Assembly (NCBI GenBank): GCA_947088155.1
Contig: CAMUFL010000001.1
Location: 124,001-188,000 of the forward strand
Origin: an uncultured Gardnerella sp.
GTDB lineage: Bacteria; Actinomycetota; Actinomycetes; Actinomycetales; Bifidobacteriaceae
Reading direction: 5' to 3'
Length of the DNA: 64,000 nt
A program made the translations under genes and the position numbers. Under the pieces are notes generated by a model, which saw only the letters and a list, made by a program, of their open reading frames with translations, did no database searches and was not told the origin of the DNA. Positions 29,314-38,651 of this stretch are shown here, in pieces. Within the stretch, counting starts at the first letter, position 1. Each line of letters starts with the position of its first letter.

Positions 29314-30228
29314 ATGCGAAAAGTAGCAGTTATTGGTATGGGAAATGTTGGCGCAGCTGTTGCTCATCAGCTTGTTGTTGGTGGTTACGCCGACGAGCTG
29401 TACTTATATGACAAGAATGAGGCTAAGGTTAAGGCTGATGCATTGGATTTTGAGGATTCAATGGACAATTTGCCTTTTAATGTAAACATTACTGTCAATG
29501 ATTACGATGCTTTGAAAGATGTTGAAGTTATCGTAAGCGCTATGGGCAATATTAAGCTTTTAGACGTCCCAAATCCTGATCGTTTCGCAGAACTTAAACA
29601 TAATCGTGTTCAAGTTGAAGAAGTTGGCGCAAAGATTAAAGCTTCTGGCTTCCATGGTGTTCTAATCGATATTACGAATCCTTGCGACGCTATTTGCCAG
29701 CTTTATAAAGAAACAACTGGTCTCCCTTATGAAAAAGTTATTGGCACTGGAACATTGCTTGATTCTGCACGTCTTCATCGCGCTGTTGGTAAATTCTTCG
29801 GAGTGCATCCAAAAGCCGTGAAGGGCTATAGCTTGGGTGAACATGGTGATTCACAGTTCGTCGCATGGTCCACAGTTAAGGTTCTTGAACAGCCGATTGT
29901 TGAGTTTGCAAAAGAAAAGAATATTGATTTAGATGCTGTCGATGAAGAAACTCGTCAAGGCGGCTTCACTGTGTTCTACGGAAAGAAGTATACAAATTAC
30001 GGTATTGCTGCTGCTGCAGTTCGTCTGGTCCATGCTGTTCTTTCGGATTCAAAGGAGCAAATGCCTGTTTCGAACTATCGAGAGGAATACCATTCTTATC
30101 TTTCTTACCCAGCAATCGTTGGTCGCGAAGGTATTGTGAAGCAGTGCCAACTTGACTTGACTGAAGAAGAGTTGCAAAAGTTGCAGCATTCTGCAGATAC
30201 AATTTTGAGTAAAGCTCAAGCAAAATAG
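29314..30228 (+). CDS. L-2-hydroxyisocaproate / L-lactate dehydrogenase family enzyme
   Basis: A 304-residue NAD-dependent dehydrogenase. It has the dinucleotide motif GMGNVGAAVA, a DIxNPCD loop, and the catalytic stretch GEHGDSQFVAWSTV. From memory it is closer to the L-2-hydroxyisocaproate dehydrogenases of lactobacilli (GNVGAAVAH, KVIGTGTLLDSAR, GEHGxSQFVAWS) than to the main bifidobacterial lactate dehydrogenase. It would interconvert 2-oxo and L-2-hydroxy acids, lactate included. Good Shine-Dalgarno site (AAGGAGATG). It sits between eno and the folK-folP pair, where other actinobacteria go directly from eno to divIC. Confidence 0.88.
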   Translation: MRKVAVIGMGNVGAAVAHQLVVGGYADELYLYDKNEAKVKADALDFEDSMDNLPFNVNITVNDYDALKDVEVIVSAMGNIKLLDVPNPDRFAELKHNRVQVEEVGAKIKASGFHGVLIDITNPCDAICQLYKETTGLPYEKVIGTGTLLDSARLHRAVGKFFGVHPKAVKGYSLGEHGDSQFVAWSTVKVLEQPIVEFAKEKNIDLDAVDEETRQGGFTVFYGKKYTNYGIAAAAVRLVHAVLSDSKEQMPVSNYREEYHSYLSYPAIVGREGIVKQCQLDLTEEELQKLQHSADTILSKAQAK

Positions 30229-30308
30229 ATAAGTCAAAAATAAAATAACTAAAAAATACTACTTTTGAATCTAAAATATTTTTACAGACTTTAGACAAAA
30301 GCGTATTG

Positions 30309-30370
30309 AAAAATGTCGTTGTAGATTTAATTGCTCCTAAAGAGTGTTGAATTTACAGCGACATTTTTGT
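30309..30370 (+). terminator. Terminator after the hydroxyacid dehydrogenase gene
   Basis: AAAAATGTCG (30309-30318) and CGACATTTTT (30359-30368) form a perfect 10-bp stem, extended by TTGTA/TTACA, with a T-run built into the 3' arm. Confidence 0.85.
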
Positions 30371-30489
30371 TATAAAAATTTTTGATATTAGCTTATTTAT
30401 TATTTGAATTTATAAAGTTGGCTAGTCCTAATTGTTTATGATATATACTTTTAACTATAAATTGAATTATTTTTTTGGGGGGTGGAAAT

Positions 30490-30990
30490 ATGATTTCTAG
30501 TGCATACATAAGTGTTGGAAGCAATATAGGTGATAGATTACTTAATTTGCGCCAAGCTGTTTCGCTATTGAAGCAAAATTCGCATGTAAGCAATATTATC
30601 GTTTCTTCAGTGTATGAAACTGAACCAGTTGGTGACGTAGTGCAAGACAGTTTTTATAACATTGCTTTACGTTTGGACACTGATTTAACAGCTTTTGAAT
30701 TGCTTGATTTTATTCATGATATTGAACAGCGTCTTCACAGAAAGCGCATAGTCCGTTGGGGTCCTCGAACAATCGATTTAGATATTATTGATTTTGGTGG
30801 TCAAACTATAAAAAGTGAAAATCTTACGATTCCGCACAAAGAAAGAGATAATCGCAGATTTGTATTAGTTCCTTTGCTTGAAATAAGCGCAGACGATGCA
30901 AATTATCATGAGCTCATCCAAGATAAGCTTAATAAAACTAGCGACACTAATTGGATTAATATTATTGAAAGTAGCGAAGTTTTTAATTAG
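30490..30990 (+). CDS. folK: 2-amino-4-hydroxy-6-hydroxymethyldihydropteridine pyrophosphokinase
   Basis: A 166-residue folate-synthesis enzyme that transfers pyrophosphate from ATP to the pterin alcohol. It shows AYISVGSNIGDR at the start and RWGPRTIDLDIIDFG, both HPPK signatures. The start at 30490 follows a G7-rich Shine-Dalgarno tract (GGGGGG at about 30477-30482); the frame is open only a few codons upstream. It is followed by folP after 54 bases. No folB or folE is present in the window, and the usual bifidobacterial folB-folK fusion is not seen. Confidence 0.93.
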   Translation: MISSAYISVGSNIGDRLLNLRQAVSLLKQNSHVSNIIVSSVYETEPVGDVVQDSFYNIALRLDTDLTAFELLDFIHDIEQRLHRKRIVRWGPRTIDLDIIDFGGQTIKSENLTIPHKERDNRRFVLVPLLEISADDANYHELIQDKLNKTSDTNWINIIESSEVFN

Positions 30991-31044
30991 TTTGGAATAT
31001 AAATTTAGTTTTTAAATATGAGGTTTTAGAAAGAAAGAATACAA

Positions 31045-32184
31045 ATGCGAATTATTGAAAGCAATTTGGAGAATGCATCTTCTAAAAGTATTGCAGATAT
31101 AGCGTTGTTGCAGGATCTTTGTGTAAATCAAAAAATTTTATGCACGTGGGAAAATATTGGCGAGAACGATTTAAGCAAAGTAGCTGATTTTCTCGATCAT
31201 TTTGATACAGCTATCAAAGTTTCCGAGTCTTCTATTGACTTCATTTTGCCGCTTATTGCTCTTAAACCTTTTATGCAAGAGTGCGAAAAAGCATGGTACG
31301 AAGATCGAGAATTACTTGCAAGTTTGCGCTCGCTATTAAAGCAAAAAGCAATTGTGTGGAATGCAGGGCGATTCTGCTTTGATACACTTGACAAGCCTAT
31401 AGTTTACGCGATTTTGAATATTACTCCTGACTCATTCTATGACGGCGGCAAGTACCAAAGTGAGGACGAAGTAAATAGCCATATTAAAGAAATAGTTGAA
31501 GCCGGTGCTGATGTTATAGAAGTAGGCGGTCAAACTACAAAACCTGGCGGTTATCTAGAAATTACTCCAGAAGAGGAAATAAAGCGCGTTATACCTGCTA
31601 TTAAGTATATTCACAAAAATTATCCTCAAATTGCTGTAGCAGTAGATACTTACAAGTTACCTGTAATGGAAGCTGCAATTGAAGCTGGCGTAGATATTAT
31701 AAATGATGTTCGTGCGTTTGATTCTCCAGAAAAAGTAAAGCTTATGGCAGATTCTAACGTTGGATTAGTAACAATGCATAGCAATAGAGATACAGAATAT
31801 GACAATTTAACAAAGGTTATGTGTCAATTCTTTAGTGATAATTTAAAAATGCTTGTTGATGGAGGAGTTGACTTAAATAGGATCATTCTTGATCAAGGAA
31901 TTGGCTATGCAAAGGTTGCTGATGGTGAACAAGATTATGCAATGATGCGCAATATTAATCAATTGCATCGTTTTGGTAGACCAATATTGGTTGCGATTTC
32001 TAGAAAAGGCTTTGGTAAGAAGCTTTTTAATTTAGATAAAGAAGATCGTTTGCCAGTTACTTTAGTTGCAGAAACAGCGATGTTTATGGCTGGTGGACGT
32101 GTAATACGTGCTCATGATATTGCAGAAACAAAGCAATTAGTTGAAATGATCGATGTTATTAATAGAAATTACTGGTTTAAGTAG
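31045..32184 (+). CDS. folP: Dihydropteroate synthase with N-terminal extension
   Basis: A 379-residue protein. The synthase domain is residues 120-379: YAILNITPDSFYDGGKY, EVGGQTTKPGG, AVDTYKLPV, INDVRAF and SRKGFGKKLF. The second motif departs from the common DIGGESTRPG. Residues 1-115 are an extra domain with no motif I recognise. Similar long dihydropteroate synthases occur in lactobacilli, as I recall, which fits transfer of the folK-folP pair. The enzyme condenses p-aminobenzoate with the pterin pyrophosphate and is the sulfonamide target. Confidence 0.9.
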   Translation: MRIIESNLENASSKSIADIALLQDLCVNQKILCTWENIGENDLSKVADFLDHFDTAIKVSESSIDFILPLIALKPFMQECEKAWYEDRELLASLRSLLKQKAIVWNAGRFCFDTLDKPIVYAILNITPDSFYDGGKYQSEDEVNSHIKEIVEAGADVIEVGGQTTKPGGYLEITPEEEIKRVIPAIKYIHKNYPQIAVAVDTYKLPVMEAAIEAGVDIINDVRAFDSPEKVKLMADSNVGLVTMHSNRDTEYDNLTKVMCQFFSDNLKMLVDGGVDLNRIILDQGIGYAKVADGEQDYAMMRNINQLHRFGRPILVAISRKGFGKKLFNLDKEDRLPVTLVAETAMFMAGGRVIRAHDIAETKQLVEMIDVINRNYWFK

Positions 32185-32359
32185 AAAAATTTGAATATTT
32201 TTTTTGCAGTTTTGTTCGTCAGTTTTTTTTAATTTTAATAACGAATAAATGTAGAGTGACTGTAAATGTGGTACAACAGCATTTTGCATCTAAAGCACGT
32301 AAGATATTAGCGGAATACATGATGTTTTCACGTCGAATACATCGAGTAATTTAGAGAGT

Positions 32360-32836
32360 ATGGTTATGAAAAAGCGTCGTAAAACGGCATTAGGTGAGGA
32401 TGTAGTATCACCATTGCAACAGCGTCGACTACTTTCAGGACCGCTCGTGTTTTTATTTATGGTTTTTGTAGTTACCGTTGGTTCAATTGAATGCATTTCA
32501 ACAGTTAGAAATTATGCGTTAAGCTTGTCGGAGCTTCATGCACTTCAGCGTGAAGAAAGTGATTTACGTGAACAAAAGCGTACGTTGGATAATAATATTG
32601 ACCGATGGAAAGACAAAGCATACGTTACCGCTCAAGCTAGAGATCGCCTCGGCTTTATTTTTCCTGGTGAGCAGGCTGTTCGTGTAGAGCATCCTGAGGC
32701 AGTAACTGGAAAAGTTCCGAATGAATTTGCTCAAGAAAATAGCGAAACTAAGACTCATTCAGTCTTGCCTTGGTATAGTGACTTAATGTATGCAATACAT
32801 AAAGCAGACAAACCAGATACTGTGCCATCCTTATAA
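32360..32836 (+). CDS. Septum formation initiator (DivIC/FtsB family)
   Basis: A 158-residue bitopic division protein. A basic cytoplasmic head (residues 1-30) is followed by a membrane helix (about 32-52), a coiled coil (LSELHALQREESDLREQKRTLD) and the FtsB-like YVTAQARDRLGFIFPGEQ. The C-terminus is a short S/T-rich tail. In actinobacteria this gene normally follows eno and precedes DUF501 and ppx. Here it keeps its place before DUF501-ppx but is separated from eno by three genes. Confidence 0.88.
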   Translation: MVMKKRRKTALGEDVVSPLQQRRLLSGPLVFLFMVFVVTVGSIECISTVRNYALSLSELHALQREESDLREQKRTLDNNIDRWKDKAYVTAQARDRLGFIFPGEQAVRVEHPEAVTGKVPNEFAQENSETKTHSVLPWYSDLMYAIHKADKPDTVPSL

Positions 32837-32917
32837 CACATAAACTGATAAAATATATAAACTGATAAAGTAAAGAATTATTTATTTGTAAAACAGCTTT
32901 AACAGGAGTAGAAACGC

Positions 32918-34615
32918 ATGGCTAACAGCCAAGAAAGTTCAGATAAAATGCAGAACAGTAATAAGAATTATATTCCAAAAGAAGCTGTAAAACGTTTATT
33001 TACTACACCTGCGAGTGATGCTGAGCGTGCAATTGTTGAAAAGCAACTTGGAAGATTCCCTAGAGGAATGGTAGCTGTTGGTGCTCGTTGCGTTTGTGGT
33101 AGACCTCTTGCTGTTATTACTAGACCATGCTTAGAAGATGGCACTCCATTCCCAACTACATGCTACCTTACCAGTCCTGAAGCTGTAAAAGCGGTGTCTC
33201 GCGTAGAAGCAGACGGTATTATGCGAGAATATAACGAGCTATTACAATCGGACGAAGATTTAAAGAAACAATATGAGCGTGCACATAAGTATTATTTGGA
33301 ATTCCGTCATGAATTAGCTGTGTCTTTGGGGGATAGTGAAGAGCATATTAGTCAGATGAGCGCTGGTGGAATGCCAGTTCGTGTTAAATGCTTGCATGCT
33401 TTGCTTGCGCAAACATTGGTAATGGGCAAAGGTGTAAATCCGATTGGTGACATGGTGTTAGAGCGCATTAAAGATGAGTTTGATCCTAACGTGTGCCGCT
33501 GTACTACTCCGTGGAGCGATGATGCATATGCTACTGAAACGGAAGTTGTTGTGGAAGACGAAACGGCTAAAACTGCAGAGGGTGAAGCTGTAAAAAGTGA
33601 AACGACTACTTGCGCAGAAAAAACAGTACAGGTTGCTGCAATTGACTGCGGTACAAATTCTATTCGACTAAAAATTGCGCAAGTTTCTGAGCATGGAATG
33701 AAAGATATTGTGCCTCGTATGCTTCGCGTCGTTAGACTCGGTCAGGGAATTGACGAAACTCATCGTTTCGCAGATGACGCTTTGAAGCGAGTGAGGGAGG
33801 CTGCGCACGAATTTGCGCAAGTTTTGAAAGAACATCCAGTTGATGCGATTCGTTTTGTGGCAACCTCAGCTACACGAGATGCTGAAAATCGTGAGATTTT
33901 TGAACAAATGATGATTGATGAGCTTGGTGTTCGCCCTGAAGTTATTAGTGGTAACGAAGAAGCGGCTCTTAGCTTCCTTGGAGCAACAAGCGTTGTGTCT
34001 CGCGATGAGTTGCAGCCACCGTATCTCGTAGTTGATTTAGGTGGAGGCTCTACTGAGTTAGTGCTTGGAGGGGATGGTGACTGCTTGCCAGCGCACAAGG
34101 TTTCTGCAGCATACTCCATGAATGTTGGTTCCGTTAGAATGACGGAAAGGCATTTGCATACCGATCCTCCTACTGAAGAGGAAATTCAAGCTGCGATTGA
34201 AGATATTGACAAGCATATTGATGATGCTTTCAAAGTCGTTCCTGCAGGACGAGCTCGCACTATTATTGGCGTTTCTGGAACTGTGACAACTATGGCTGCT
34301 TTGACTATGGGATTGCAGCATTATGATCATACTGCTGTCGATGGTGTGCGTATTGGATTAGAGCAGGCTTATGCTGTTAATAATCGATTTTTGCGTATGC
34401 CTAAGGACTGCAGGCGTACGTACGCGACGATTCACCCAGGGCGTGTGGATGTTGTTGGCGGTGGAGCAGTGATTTGGAGCCGAGTGTTGGAGAGATTAGC
34501 AAAAGCTGCGTATGAGGATCACGGTGGGGTTTTAGATACGTTTGTTGCAAGTGAGCATGGTTTGCTTGACGGAATCACGATTGATTTGGGAAGAAAGTTA
34601 CTCGCCACACGCTGA
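32918..34615 (+). CDS. DUF501 domain fused to a Ppx/GppA phosphatase
   Basis: A 565-residue fusion. Residues 20-200 are a DUF501 domain with conserved cysteines (VGARCVCGRP, CRCTTPW). After an acidic linker (about 205-235) the Ppx/GppA domain starts at AAIDCGTNSIRLKIA and includes VVDLGGGSTELVLG, GVSGTVTTMAAL and the late VVGGGAVIW. Ppx/GppA enzymes hydrolyse polyphosphate or pppGpp. DUF501 and ppx are usually separate neighbouring genes in actinobacteria; here they are one frame. The function of DUF501 is unknown. The stop codon lies inside the first unit of a 33-nt tandem repeat. Confidence 0.92.
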   Translation: MANSQESSDKMQNSNKNYIPKEAVKRLFTTPASDAERAIVEKQLGRFPRGMVAVGARCVCGRPLAVITRPCLEDGTPFPTTCYLTSPEAVKAVSRVEADGIMREYNELLQSDEDLKKQYERAHKYYLEFRHELAVSLGDSEEHISQMSAGGMPVRVKCLHALLAQTLVMGKGVNPIGDMVLERIKDEFDPNVCRCTTPWSDDAYATETEVVVEDETAKTAEGEAVKSETTTCAEKTVQVAAIDCGTNSIRLKIAQVSEHGMKDIVPRMLRVVRLGQGIDETHRFADDALKRVREAAHEFAQVLKEHPVDAIRFVATSATRDAENREIFEQMMIDELGVRPEVISGNEEAALSFLGATSVVSRDELQPPYLVVDLGGGSTELVLGGDGDCLPAHKVSAAYSMNVGSVRMTERHLHTDPPTEEEIQAAIEDIDKHIDDAFKVVPAGRARTIIGVSGTVTTMAALTMGLQHYDHTAVDGVRIGLEQAYAVNNRFLRMPKDCRRTYATIHPGRVDVVGGGAVIWSRVLERLAKAAYEDHGGVLDTFVASEHGLLDGITIDLGRKLLATR

Positions 34616-34714
34616 GTGCGTGTGTTTGCGGTTTCTGACGGTTGATGAGTGTGCGTGTTTGCAGTTTCTGACGGATACTGAGAATATGTGTTTGTGATTT
34701 CGCCACACGCTGAG
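34603..34714 (+). repeat. Imperfect 33-nt tandem repeat at the end of the ppx gene
   Basis: Units at 34617-34649, 34650-34682 and 34683-34714 share GTGTTTGCxGTTTCTGACGG and end in CTGAG or TGAG. A 14-base direct repeat CGCCACACGCTGAG occurs at 34603-34616 (including the ppx stop) and 34701-34714. Such arrays can vary in copy number between strains. Confidence 0.7.
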
Positions 34715-34755
34715 CTTGTTCTTTGCTTAAATGTATGGCATAATAAGTGATTGCT

Positions 34756-34839
34756 GCCTCTGTGGCGGAATTGGCATACGCATCAGACTTAAAATCTGAC
34801 GCCCTTACGGGCTTGTGGGTCCGAGTCCCACCGGAGGCA
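34756..34839 (+). tRNA. tRNA-Leu (anticodon UAA)
   Basis: The acceptor stem GCCTCTG/CGGAGGC closes the cloverleaf with discriminator A at 34839. The anticodon arm CAGA-CTTAAAA-TCTG gives anticodon TAA. The long variable arm (GCCCTTACGGGC) and T-arm GTGGGTCCGAGTCCCAC mark a class II tRNA. CCA is not encoded. Confidence 0.96.
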
Positions 34840-34845
34840 CAAACG

Positions 34846-34890
34846 AGGCGCTGCACAGTTTTTAGCTGTGTGGTGCCTTTTGCTTTTCTG
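34846..34890 (+). terminator. Terminator of the tRNA-Leu gene
   Basis: A 13-bp stem with some G-U pairs (AGGCGCTGCACAG at 34846-34858 with 34866-34878) is followed by TTTTGCTTTT. Confidence 0.8.
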
Positions 34891-35118
34891 AGTTTTTGGG
34901 TAGTCTATGACAGTTCAGTAAGACTGATGGGTTAGTGTCAGCAAATGTGCATGAGATTAAAACGTATTATTCGATGAATTGTGTTGTGTTTGTAAAGCGG
35001 CTATATTGAGACAACCGTAGCGCAATACATACATAAGATTCTGTTTTTATAAATTGGTTTTTCTTCTGAGATTATGTAATTTTTATACGAGTATAGGATT
35101 TTGATGTAAAATTATTTC

Positions 35119-38100
35119 ATGAAGAATGTAACTTATGCTATAGGTATTGATGTCGGTCTTAATTCAACTGGTTTGGCTGCAATACAATTGGACGATAATG
35201 GTTGTCCTATAAGAATTCTAAAAGCTTTAAGTTTCATACATGATTCTGGAATTGATCCGACAGGTAGAAAAACTTCGGATACTCGCAAGAAAGTTTCTGG
35301 TGTTGCAAGGCGTGCAAGACGTTTGAATAGAACTAGACGCAAGAGATTAAGTAAATTGGATTCTTTGTTAGAATCATTAGGCTATCCAATTGTAGATAAT
35401 TCTTGTTTAGAGTCTAAAGATTCATTCGAACCTTGGTATATTCGAGGTGAACTTGCTGATGCGTATATAAGTGACGATAAAAAACGAAAGATAATGTTGA
35501 GTGTAGCTATTCGTCATATTGCCAGGCATAGAGGATGGCGTAATCCGTATCAATCTGTTAGATCAATGATGCAGGCCAAAGAATACTCCAAGTTTTATGA
35601 TCAGTTTATAGATACTGTAAACCGTTTAGCTCCTGGTGTGGCTAATTACGGTTGTACCATAGGGCAGATAGTTTGTGATTACATAATGTCTAAAAAAGGC
35701 ATGCCTTCTCCTAGGATTCGTGTTCGTATCAAAAAAGATAATAAAATTTATAATCCAATTCTACCCGGTAAGTTTATCCAAAGTGATTGTATGCTTGAAC
35801 TGCGCAAGATTTTTGAGATGCAATCCGTTGATGATACAGATGCTACAAAATTATTAAATTGTGTATTTGAGTCCAAATCTCCTAAAGGCTCTGCTACTAA
35901 ATTAGTAGGCAAAGATGCTATTACTAATATTGGTCGTCGTGCGTCGAAAGCGTCTCTAGCATTTCAGCGTTATAGAATTATTTCTTCTATTTCAAATCTT
36001 CGCATTCGTGAAAATTCTATTGAGAGAAAATTAACTTGCGAAGAAAAACAGCAAGTGTATAAATTGTTGACAACAACTTTTATATCTACTACTGAAAAGG
36101 AAGCATTTATTTCTAATGAGTATAGTTGGAATGACGTTTCAGAATTGCTGCATATAAAACGTAGTGATTTGCGAGGCATTGGTAAGCAGACAGGTGATGG
36201 TGAATCTATTACTCTTCAGCCGCCTAGATTAGATAGCGAAATTGCAATCTTCTCAGAAACTGGCAATTCTTCTAGGGATAAGTTTGTTAAGGAAAAATTG
36301 AAGCCTTGGTGGAATGAGCACACAGATGATTCAGATGAGCATGAGGCTTTTATTGATTTAATCAGTAACTCGTGTGATTTTGAATCAAAAAGTGATACAG
36401 CTGCTTCTGCGTTTATAGAAGATCTAGCAGATAATGAATTTGAAATATTAGATAATATAAGTTTGCCTAGTGGACGTGCTGCTTACAGTATTGATACTTT
36501 AAATAAGTTATCTCAGCAAATGCTAAATACTGATGATGACTTGTTTGAAGCTCGTAAGCATCTTTTTAATCTCAATGATAATTGGAGGCCTTCAGCTGAA
36601 CCTATTTCTTCTCCTATAGGTAATCCTTCTGTAGATCGTGTTTTAAAAATTGTAAATCGTTTCATTGTTAATGCAACAAATCGCTGGGGTTCGCCAATGC
36701 GGGTGAGTATTGAACATGTTCGTTCTGGTTTTAAATCGGCGAAAATGAGCAAAGATTACACGGATAATATTAATGGAAGAACCAAATTTAGGAACAACTT
36801 AAGAATGGAGCTTTCCAAAGAACTTGGAATTAATGCTTTAACTATTTCAGATGCAGATATTCGACGTTATGAAGCGGTGCAAAGACAAAATGGACAGTGC
36901 TTGTATTGTGGGAATCCTATAACGTTCAAAACTTGTGAAATGGATCATATAGTTCCTCGTAAGGGAGTTGGGTCTACCAATACTCGTGTGAATTTAGCTG
37001 CAGTTTGCGTACTTTGTAATCGCAATAAAAGCAATATTCCGTTCGCAATTTGGTGTAAGTCACAATATTGTGTTGAACATAATATTACCGTTAATAATGC
37101 AAATAAAAGAGTGAAGCATTTTATATTTCCTAGTAAATTGTATGGTAATAAAGCATCAAAGTTAAAATTTGAGAAATCTGTTATTGCTAGACTTTCTCAG
37201 ACTGAAGAAGACGAACCATTTGATAATCGTTCAATAGAATCAGTTGCGTGGATGGCTAATGAGCTACATCATAGAATTGATTGGTATTACAATTCTGAAT
37301 ATTATATTGGCAATACCTATGCAACAGATGCAGTGATTTCCAATACAGATTCTAACCTTGGAACAAGTGTTGGCGTATACGCTGGTTCGATTACTGCTAT
37401 GAGCCGTAAATTATCTGGAATTGATGGTAAGTTGCAGTTCTTTGATGCAAAGCATAAAACACGCTTCGATCGAAGACACCATGCTGTGGATGCGGCTGTT
37501 ATTGCCATGATAACGTCCAATGTTTCACAAGCATTATATATAAAAAATAATCTTCGTGAAACACAAAGAATATTGGGGCATCCAGATTATGGTGATTTAG
37601 ATTGGCGTGATTATCCATCTGAACACGATGCTATGTATTCTAGTTACGAATCGTGGCATAGAAATATGCAAAAGTTGCTTGAGTTGCTTAATGAATCTAT
37701 GACAGAAAATCGTATTCCTGTGGTTCGGCAAGTTCGTATGAGATATGAAAATTCAGCTGTTCATGATGATAGTATTAACAAGTTACAGAGTTTGCATGTT
37801 TCAGACGCAATTAGTTCTGATGATATACTTCGTGCCTCTACTCCTGCACTGTATTGTGCTTTAGTTAATCAGCCTGACTATACCCTTAAAGATGGTATAC
37901 CATCTTCGCAATCTAGAGTGTTACGAGTGAATAATAAAACGCTTACTGCAAATGATGAAATAACTTTCTTCAATGGTAAATCCGCTCAGATTGCAGTTAG
38001 AGGTGGATCTGCTGATATTGGTAATAGCATTCATCATGCTCGTCTTTATAGATATAGAAAATCAAAGAAAGAAATTGCCTATGGCATAATCCGTATCTTC

Positions 38101-38634
38101 CAAGCTGATTTAAATAAATTCCGCGATGAGGATTTATTTACTTGTGAATTGCCATATTATTCTGTATCAATGCGTTATGCAGATGGCACATTATTGAAGG
38201 CAATTCGTGATAATAAAGCTGAGTATATTGGATATTTGCTCGTTGGTGATGAACTTGTAATAGATCCTTCGTTTATAAAGAGCGATACTGTTGCTGGGAA
38301 GTTCATACAGTTTCTTAAGGAATTGGGCATTGATTCTGTTGCTTATTCGCATTGGGTTATAGATGGTATACCAGAACCAACCAAGATTAAGCTTCGACCA
38401 TCCATGTTATCTAAAGAAGGATTTGATAAATTAATTACTAGCGGATATGTAAGCGATGGTAATTATTTAGAAGATGCAGCTAAAGTCTTAGGTGAAAAGG
38501 GTTGGATTGTTGCTGTTAATTCACTTGCATCATGTAAGCCTGTAACAATTCGCCGAAATGGTTTTGGTGAAATTCGTTGGAAATCGCTTTCCGGTATGCC
38601 GGTTTCTTGGAAATGGTGTAATGATTCAAAATAA
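35119..38634 (+). CDS. cas9: Type II-C CRISPR nuclease Cas9
   Basis: A 1171-residue RNA-guided DNA nuclease. RuvC-I has Asp11 (IGIDVGLNS), the Arg-rich bridge helix is at about 61-76, RuvC-II has Glu532 (SIEHVRSG), and RuvC-III has HHAVDAA (His787-Asp791). The HNH domain has DHIVPR (His610) and CNRNKSN (Asn634), with zinc-type cysteine pairs at 594/597 and 630/633. All catalytic residues are present. Length and motifs such as HIARHRGWRNPY resemble the compact actinobacterial Cas9 of Actinomyces, so type II-C. No Csn2 or Cas4 follows. No Shine-Dalgarno site; a TAAAAT box (35107-35112) lies so close that transcription should start near the A of the ATG, suggesting a leaderless message. Confidence 0.97.
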   Translation: MKNVTYAIGIDVGLNSTGLAAIQLDDNGCPIRILKALSFIHDSGIDPTGRKTSDTRKKVSGVARRARRLNRTRRKRLSKLDSLLESLGYPIVDNSCLESKDSFEPWYIRGELADAYISDDKKRKIMLSVAIRHIARHRGWRNPYQSVRSMMQAKEYSKFYDQFIDTVNRLAPGVANYGCTIGQIVCDYIMSKKGMPSPRIRVRIKKDNKIYNPILPGKFIQSDCMLELRKIFEMQSVDDTDATKLLNCVFESKSPKGSATKLVGKDAITNIGRRASKASLAFQRYRIISSISNLRIRENSIERKLTCEEKQQVYKLLTTTFISTTEKEAFISNEYSWNDVSELLHIKRSDLRGIGKQTGDGESITLQPPRLDSEIAIFSETGNSSRDKFVKEKLKPWWNEHTDDSDEHEAFIDLISNSCDFESKSDTAASAFIEDLADNEFEILDNISLPSGRAAYSIDTLNKLSQQMLNTDDDLFEARKHLFNLNDNWRPSAEPISSPIGNPSVDRVLKIVNRFIVNATNRWGSPMRVSIEHVRSGFKSAKMSKDYTDNINGRTKFRNNLRMELSKELGINALTISDADIRRYEAVQRQNGQCLYCGNPITFKTCEMDHIVPRKGVGSTNTRVNLAAVCVLCNRNKSNIPFAIWCKSQYCVEHNITVNNANKRVKHFIFPSKLYGNKASKLKFEKSVIARLSQTEEDEPFDNRSIESVAWMANELHHRIDWYYNSEYYIGNTYATDAVISNTDSNLGTSVGVYAGSITAMSRKLSGIDGKLQFFDAKHKTRFDRRHHAVDAAVIAMITSNVSQALYIKNNLRETQRILGHPDYGDLDWRDYPSEHDAMYSSYESWHRNMQKLLELLNESMTENRIPVVRQVRMRYENSAVHDDSINKLQSLHVSDAISSDDILRASTPALYCALVNQPDYTLKDGIPSSQSRVLRVNNKTLTANDEITFFNGKSAQIAVRGGSADIGNSIHHARLYRYRKSKKEIAYGIIRIFQADLNKFRDEDLFTCELPYYSVSMRYADGTLLKAIRDNKAEYIGYLLVGDELVIDPSFIKSDTVAGKFIQFLKELGIDSVAYSHWVIDGIPEPTKIKLRPSMLSKEGFDKLITSGYVSDGNYLEDAAKVLGEKGWIVAVNSLASCKPVTIRRNGFGEIRWKSLSGMPVSWKWCNDSK

Positions 38635-38651
38635 ATTATGGATGGTGCATC

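Noticed and set aside
34756..34839. tRNA-Leu as the attachment site of an integrated island
   Set aside because: I found no repeat of the tRNA 3' end downstream and no integrase gene; proximity alone does not support integration.
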